This document shows positions 58,401 to 64,000 of a stretch of DNA of 64,000 nt, one piece after another. The notes beneath the pieces were generated by a model that was not told the DNA's origin, ran no database searches, and saw only the letters and a list, made by a program, of their open reading frames with translations. Both the position numbers and the translations under genes were made by a program. The stretch is from Endomychus coccineus. Taxonomy: Eukaryota; Arthropoda; Insecta; Coleoptera; Endomychidae. Within the stretch, counting starts at the first letter, position 1; each line of letters opens with the position of its first letter. Location: assembly GCA_958510875.1 (NCBI GenBank), contig OY294068.1, forward strand, positions 149,642,388 through 149,706,387, written 5' to 3'.

Positions 58401-61400
58401 TCAGAAGATTCCAACTGAACTCTCCATTTTATACACACATATACAATCTGAAAGACCATCCTTATCATTCTGATAAATAACATTACTTTTTGAACTATTA
58501 AATTCCATATTATGGAAATAAAAATAAATTACTTTGTTTAATATCATTATTTCGTTCATTGTAATTATATTTGTTTGAGAATGATGTTCGTTAATGGTTC
58601 AATAAATGTATGAATTTAACAGTTATTTTATTAATTTCAAATGTTATGTAAGCATTATACTAATCAAAAGTACAACACATAAAGTAAATTGTTTCATGTT
58701 TCGTAAATTTGACTTTTTCACTACATTGACGTTATTTTTTGATTTAACAAATTCAAAACCCCAAAATTCTACACACTCTGAGCAGGTTAACTTATATACT
58801 CCAGATTTGTTAGACTTGTTTCATTTTAGCCTTGAACATAAAATAGGAAAATTTATTTTTAGGTTTGAAGCTAACTTTTAGATTATGTTTCGATAAAATG
58901 TCTGCAATTCTTTCACTTACGGTACCAAAATATGTAAGACAAACAAATTTTGATGAAGAATCAGAATTTTGTTGTAAAAGGATAGATACTTGACTAAGTT
59001 AATTTTTGCTTTCTTCTGTCAATTAATTTGGATATAATTTGAGGTTGAAAATTATTGTTAATGGCTATAACCTTGATTATATTTAATTGCTTATTCAGGT
59101 TTTCAGGAGAAAGAGGAAGTGAAAAGGCTCTATGTATCATAGAGTTGTATGCTGCTAATTTGTGACTACGGAGACTAAAAGATGAATTGGCAATAGTTAT
59201 ATCTATTGCCAATCTATTGATTGCAATATATTTTTGAGTCCTATGGGTGAGGGAAGTTAGTGATCTATGGTTCACAGTTCATTGTTGATACGATTGATTG
59301 AATGTCGTTCGAAATATTTGTCCTGGTATAGTAAATTGCGAGAATGAAGGACAAACCTTTTATATGGTACTGAAAATATAGAATTTCGATACCAAACTTT
59401 TAGATATTCTGAAAGGAAACCACAGACGAACGTGTTTTTTGGTGTGAATTGAAAAGTAAAAATGGTTTAGGTTGTGTTTTGAAACTATCCGAAGCTGACG
59501 TGACTATTTGTCATTACATAGCCTTGATATTGTTCTGATTTAGCATATTGAAATAAAACAATTATTGTGGCTTACCATACATAGTGAAACCATGAAACGG
59601 TATGACCCCGCTGGGAGGAAAGATGATCGTGTTTTCTTGAGAATTAGCTTGCCCTTTTATGACAACTTGCATGAATCCAGGCTGTGTAGGGAGTTCCTTA
59701 AGAATTTCACTATCTCTCGAGAAACATAACATCACCTGTAAAGAATAGAGAGTAACCACATGGCATATTATCAATATACAGGATGTCCTCGAACTGCGTA
59801 GCTAAAATAAAACCGAAGATTCCTTGATTCGAAAAAAGTTTGATGAGCCTTTCTACTTTTGCCTCAAGTGTCTTGTTTAGCCGGTAGAGGGCTTCAAAGT
59901 TGCAAAAATAATTTTGTTTTTTCGGTATAACTTGAGAACGTGATGGAGGACTTTTACAATATTTGGCAGGTGAGTTACTGTCAATAATGGCCATTTTTGA
60001 GAGTGGAGCACAGAGCCTTAGATACCATAAAAATGGCTCAAACTTGAGGATGTAACGGGAAAAGTGTCCAGAACTTTTTTGTGGTCGATGTAATTCACTC
60101 TATATTTTTTATGTAGATAGCTTATCTAATTTGAAAACTTTTCTTACTCTTAGAAAATTTTGATAAAATCAACGGATTAGCTTGAAAAAAATAATAATAC
60201 AGGCAAAGGGTAACCATAAGTTCGTTCGAAAACAAAATTAAAGTCAATCTTTCATGCATATTTTAACAAAAGCCAATGTTTTGCCCAAAAGCAGCATCAG
60301 ATAATTGAAGAGTAGAAGCCAAAAACAAACAAAACAAAATAATTTGAGATAATCGATAATAATTAAGTATAGACACGCGGAGATTTTATATAATTTTTCT
60401 TAAAGTAAACTTTTAGCAAAAAATATTGGGAAACTAACTATCCATTATGAATCCAAAGAAAAAAAAATTGCTGATAAAACATATCTCAGGTGTTTTCTTG
60501 CTTTTCTAAAACAAATTCAATGTTAACAGCTCTTTATAGAAACGTTTGATGTTTCGTTCTTAAGGTGAGGAAGCATGCTTCGGAGCGAAACTTTTTTATT
60601 TTCAGATACTTTATTTTCTTGTGGCAACTTGATTTTATTACCGAACATGCACATATTTCGCAATATATTTGTAATCGGCTTCAAGACCATAGACAAGGGG
60701 GAGGGTTGGTGGTTTGATCCCCCCTCCGAAATTTGAACATAAGAAATTTTCTTTTCCAATAGTTAAATTTCCATTTCTGTATGTTTCTATTTGATTTGAC
60801 GGTTAATATTATAAGACCATACTTATATAACTTTATTTATTATATTAGACGAAAACAAAACTTAGTAAATATGAGATTTTGAACCCACAAATTGTCCCCC
60901 TCCACCCGAAATATTTTTCTGCTAGAGCCTTGATGGATCGACCTTTGAACTACCGTTCAAATGAAAATGCTTTTGTACACATTTAAGAGGGTTGCGCCAT
61001 CACTATTATCCCGTTCAGCACGCAGTGTGCCAACATCTGATGTAATTCGCTTAGGGCAGCCAGGGATGTATAGCACTCTAAAGTCGCCCCAATAAGTCAG
61101 GAGCGTAGTTGAAATATTAAAAAATATGTATTTGATTTTTTCTGGCAAGGTGAAACGTCCCTGAAAAATAAACAGATGGCGCCACAATTGGAAATCCCAT
61201 GTGACATTTGCGGTATACTATCTATAACTAGAACGTTTAAACAATTTTCAGGCTTATATGTCATCCAGTTTTGTTTTGACACTCATCGAAAGCAAGTAGC
61301 CTTGAATATTTTTGTAAACGTGGAAGAAAGTGAATTTCGTGTCTTGGTTAAATATTATTTCTTGAGTGAAAAAAATATTACGCAATCCATAGTAGTGCTT

Positions 61401-64000
61401 ATTAAACAGTATGGAAACTCTTCACCATCGATTGGAACGATTCACAAGTGGCTTACTGATTTTCATTGTGGTAGTATGACCACAAAGGACGCCTGTCGAA
61501 CGTTCTGGTCGTCCAATTGAGGGTTCAACACCAGAAATTGTCGATAAAATCTCTGGTATGATATTGGACGAGATTGCTGAGGCTATGGGCATCTCAACCG
61601 AACGGGTACGGAACATTTTGCGTAAATTTTTAATATGACAAAGTTATCTGCCAGAGTGGTGCCGCATTTGATCTTTGTTGGCAACAAGCCCGACCGTGTG
61701 ACAACTGCAAAAGAGTGTTTGGCGATGTGCAAGCGTCATAAGAAGAACTGTTGCGCCGTTTCGTAATAGTTCACCAAACATGAATCCTTCACAACACACC
61801 AGAGACCAAAGAACAGCACACACAGTGTACTTGTCCTGGCGAATCGAAAAAGGCCAAAATGGATATCGGCCAACAAAGTCATGGCGACAGTTTCTTGGGA
61901 TGTACATGGTATCATCCATATCAATTACCTTGAAAAGGGCAAAACGATCACCGGCGTATATTATGTACAGCTGTTTGGAGAGTTAAGTTCTTGAACTTAC
62001 GGTAATTATTGAATTAACATGAATAATTATACCAATCACGTAAGCGGCAGTAGACTTTGTTATTGTGCCGACCCCGAGCAATTACCGCAGATGTCGGCAA
62101 ACAACGCTGCTGTAACATAGACTATGCTGTGTCTATTGATATCAGCCTAAAAGATACAGGAGTGAAACACGTTTGTCATCTCGTAAGTTACTGACTTCAT
62201 CGCCCCTCTCGAAAGTTGACCAGTTTTCCCATCCACGACTGAGTACGGAACTCACTCGCGGAATTCGCGTCTTTTCCCCGAATTTTCGCGATACATTGAA
62301 AGCCCCGGTGTGTCGTTATAGTCCACCGTCAGGTTCTACACGCTGTGACTACCCGGAAGTAGACTGTGAAGGGGGATGTATGTTCGAGCGTCGTAATATC
62401 CACTGTACATGCTGTGTCTACTCGGAAGTAGAGTGGTATTGCTGACGAGGCTATTATAATTCAAACACGCTGCGACTACCCGGAAGTAACAGTTATAATT
62501 GCCAAATTTATGTGTAGATAAGTATATAAGCGCCTGCCACTATCGTACAATTTCCGGTGATGTCGTTGTCGAGAATATGCGCATACTAACCTGGAAGAGT
62601 GCAGGATAAATAAATATCAGTATACCTGCTTTCACTTGCTCTGCTTCAGTATCCCATTCACGATAAGTAATTTTACAATAATAATTAGTGCATAAATAGC
62701 AGCTTTTAATAATTGCCGCATGAATGTTTGTTTTCAAGGCTATAATAAGGAAATGGCCTGTTTGGACCGTTTTCTTTGCAATTATTATTTCTGAGTTTCC
62801 TTGTGCTTCCCCTGCGACCGACGGGATAAATTATTATTACATAGACAGAATAAAATATTTATCAATGTTAAAGCTTCCTACATAAATACACTTATTATTG
62901 GAAAGTACCGTTTTGTTTAACGAAAAGTATAACTTTCCACAACATTACTCAAGTAGCCAAGAAGTAACTAAGTATTAATTGCAATTAAAACCTGCAATTC
63001 GAATACTATTTAGTCTGCCCTATTGACCCCTGGTTATTTAATCCACTGAGACTACCCTGGGACAAGGCTATCCATAGATAGTACTGTGGTACGCTTTGTG
63101 GCGCTGTCTCGACTGGGTTTAGAAGGAGGAACCATGAATTTGACACCCGACTTTTATTAGAAAACGGCGACGGGTTTTCCAATTAATCTATCTCTAACTA
63201 AAGTTTCTGAAGAAGATTGCCAAGACGAAATCATCGTACAAAGTTCAAGAAATAATTCAAAATCATTATAAGAGCAGAGATGACCTACTTCCCAAGAATT
63301 AACGACAAAGTCATTAAGTTTGCTCATTTTTAATATAGAGATATTACTTATCTACGACATCTTTTTAAATTCGCAATTAAACAAGAGATTTAATAGTATA
63401 ACATCCACAATGTTGGCTGTTACAAACAAATATACCTTCCTTTCTTTCGAACTAAAAGTAATTAGTAAAAACATGAATACATGAATTTTCTCTAATGGCA
63501 ATTTCCAAATGATCACAATATGATGGCGTTGGAAGGTTTAGCATTCAGGTCAATTCATAATTAACAGCATTATCACTTACCTGATACAAAACATCTTCGA
63601 AAACAAAGTACTGATCATCGTTTGAAGCAGTCAGATTTATGTCTTTGAAAATTAGCTTATCAATCATCAAATCGTATTGCAGAACGTGGTCTTTCAAGTA
63701 TTGAAAATAATCTCTTTGCTACAAAATGAAAAGGATAAAGTTAAAATGTGTCTATGAGAGAATTCCAGAAATATATACAACATACAGGTTGCTTTACGTC
63801 TGAACCCAGAATGAGTGCCCACATTTTCGCACGTAAGCATCTGGGGCAACCCTTCTTTAGAAATTCTTGCGCCATCGGCGCATAGTTTTTCTCCAGAACT
63901 TTCTCGCCGATGATTATTCTCTCCATTTCGAATTTGGCGTAATTACTGCATGAGTTGAGAGGATAATTTATACCAAGTATTTGCTCACCTTTAGCCAGTT
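52483..64000 (-). CDS. TBC1D19: TBC1D19-like Rab GTPase-activating protein, 3' six exons
   Basis: TBC-domain protein, a putative Rab GTPase activator in membrane traffic. Exons 5' to 3': 63989-64000 (cut by the window edge), 63786-63945, 63581-63718, 59576-59735, 57157-57358, 52483-52741; junctions GT/AG, phases consistent. Landmarks: APMAQEFLKKGCPRCLRAKM then WALILG (TBC start), YFQYLKDHVLQYDLMIDKLI, TASNDDQYFVFEDVLYQ, VMLCFSRDSEIL, FPPSGVIPFHGFTMY, PFCYLYEDPIELYFTFRAFY, GVVSLCLLFERML and IMRAFSGHLAPEQLLTLWDL, ending VLADLSSIAVIPLLQIAF, all as in vertebrate TBC1D19. Stop TAA at 52485; minus-strand AATAAA at 52414-52409. Introns hold mariner, Penelope and TIR elements. Confidence 0.92.
53440..55547. 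mobile_element. TIR element split by a Penelope insertion
   Basis: Termini CAGGGTGTCTCACACTCGAT (53440) and ATCGAGTATGACACACCCTG (to 55547) are inverted and each flanked by TA. The arms match for about 150-190 bp inward (GAGCGATCAAAAAGTAC, AATTGTCATATG, CTTCAAATGGGA, GGATATGACGTCATA). A Tc1/mariner-type non-autonomous element. Nearly all its interior is the Penelope element listed next. In TBC1D19 intron 5. Confidence 0.85.
53930..55320 (+). mobile_element. Penelope-like retroelement (RT plus GIY-YIG), decayed
   Basis: Plus-strand blocks in order: ELIAKLKDFKLEPADIPISF, SFDVVSLFTNTPIPESTNIL (RT motif A), MGNPPSPFLANILLSELETF (motif B), FPKVWYRYVDDIFGITSEG (YVDD catalytic motif), then IYKIDCDTCSKCYVDQTKRN and SKEHFDHI, SALTEHILNTSHTI (GIY-YIG endonuclease). 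Separated by stops and frameshifts. The motif-A stretch has a small in-frame repeat (FDVVLFDVVSFDVVSLF), a local triplication of the codons. 3' tail at 55265-55305. Confidence 0.85.
55858..56335 (-). mobile_element. mariner-like element fragment: terminus plus transposase C terminus
   Basis: CAAGGTGTTCCATCTCAGAC beside TATA at 55856 is a degenerate mariner-type end. Read on the minus strand, 56332-56273 gives FERMYYCMEVNGGQFEHLI and stop, the usual last residues of a group of insect mariner-like transposases. No upstream catalytic block is legible. In TBC1D19 intron 5. Confidence 0.6.
57518..57665 (+). repeat. tandem duplication, unit about 72 bp
   Basis: Two direct copies of AGAAGCAATAACTATGTAAT-type sequence through TTATTGTGGCATATATATGA and ATGAAGCAGA.TAT. 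They differ by a few bases and a 2-bp insertion. In TBC1D19 intron 4, near exon 5. Confidence 0.85.
58640..59330 (-). mobile_element. second Penelope-like lineage, connector and GIY-YIG start
   Basis: Minus-strand blocks: HKLAAYNSMIHRAFSLPLSP then ENLNKQLNIIKVIAINNNFQ (RT C-terminal connector), KFVCLTYFGTVSERIADILS and SGVYKLTCSECVEFWG (GIY-YIG start). This segment is typical of Penelope-like elements. Wording differs from the 53930-55320 copy, so it is another lineage. Truncated and shifted in frame. In TBC1D19 intron 4. Confidence 0.75.
59779..60190. mobile_element. solo end of the 20453-21996 mariner-like element
   Basis: Starts CAGGATGTCCTCGAACTGCG beside TA and follows the long terminal repeat of the 20453-21996 element, then about 110 bp of its inner sequence (TTTGTGGTCGATGTAATTCA through AAATCAACGGATTAGCTTGA). 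It stops before the transposase. Begins only 44 bp upstream of TBC1D19 exon 59576-59735. Confidence 0.85.
61315..61990 (+). pseudogene. mariner transposase remnant
   Basis: Frame SEFRVLVKYYFLSEKNITQS, QYGNSSPSIGTIHKWLTDF and HCGSMTTKDACRTFW is the mariner helix-turn-helix region. After shifts: EAMGISTERVRNILRKF-like, KLSARVVPHLI, NKPDRVTTAKECLAMCKRHK, then KVMATVSWDVHGIIHINYLE and KGKTITGVYYVQLFGELSS. These are successive mariner blocks; the DETW block and the DNAR.H region are lost. In TBC1D19 intron 3. Confidence 0.8.
62045..62760. repeat. G+C-richer stretch with repeated GACTACCCGGAAGTA, possible solo LTR
   Basis: ACGCTGTGACTACCCGGAAGTA occurs three times with variants (about 62338, 62408, 62468). 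After it come TATATAAGCGCC (about 62523) and AATAAATAAAT (about 62607), an order like U3 repeats, TATA box and poly(A) signal of a long terminal repeat. No matching second LTR or clear TG/CA borders were found, so this is tentative. In TBC1D19 intron 3. Confidence 0.35.

Noticed and set aside
58606..58881. Plus-strand frame of 91 codons
   Set aside because: Antisense shadow of the Penelope connector and GIY-YIG start on the minus strand.
61644..61924. Two minus-strand frames opposite the mariner remnant
   Set aside because: They are the antisense of recognisable mariner transposase blocks.
1..64000. tRNA, rRNA or snRNA genes
   Set aside because: No A/B-box pair with a foldable cloverleaf and no rRNA-like conserved block noticed on either strand; a covariance-model scan would settle it.

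Overview
The window is A+T-rich animal DNA. Genes are split by short introns with GT/AG ends, and long introns are packed with transposable elements. The gene set (GILT, Maelstrom, NDUFV3, YIPF1/2, LAMTOR1, TBC1D19) and the element families (jockey-like LINEs, Penelope-like elements, mariner, DD82E-like Tc1/mariner, PIF/Harbinger, hAT, long foldback elements) point to an insect, plausibly a beetle. The species cannot be read from the sequence. All exon models below were assembled by hand from reading frame, splice signals and family resemblance.

Layout, left to right. 218-7378 (+): last three exons of a GILT-like lysosomal thiol reductase, with LINE fragments in its introns. 7566-25862 (-): a complete ten-exon maelstrom gene (516 codons). 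It is tail-to-tail with GILT, their poly(A) signals about 26 bp apart. Its introns hold the densest transposon cargo of the window: a foldback element (7727-8905), the 5' end of an LTR retrotransposon (to 11889), a three-level nest of palindromic elements (12669-16395), a complete-ended DD82E-like Tc1/mariner element (17148-20443), a mariner-like element with about 290-bp terminal repeats (20453-21996), a LINE tail split by a MITE (22889-23400) and another foldback element (23600-24687). 26707-30433: a two-gene PIF/Harbinger element whose six-exon transposase is fully open. Its Myb/SANT partner has one in-frame stop.

30964-34050: a MADF-domain pseudogene, a 240-bp palindrome and a decayed RNase-H-bearing LINE. 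34535-34867 (-): NDUFV3. 36230-36860: a Penelope GIY-YIG fragment hit by a small MITE. 37227-38262 (+): a YIPF1/2-like Golgi membrane protein. 38819-41828 (-): LAMTOR1 in five exons, its last intron filled by a 14-copy minisatellite. 42541-43215: two unrelated tandem duplications. 44091-46976: a hAT element with a perfect 8-bp target duplication but a transposase broken in three places. 46977-52000: mostly unassigned DNA and LINE remnants. 52483-64000 (-): the 3' six exons of TBC1D19, with further Penelope and mariner remnants in its introns, including a Penelope element inside a TIR element.

The host genes do not form one pathway. The notable theme is that maelstrom, a piRNA-pathway gene whose product helps silence transposons, is itself loaded with transposons of several classes. 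A structurally intact Harbinger element sits under 1 kb upstream of its start codon.
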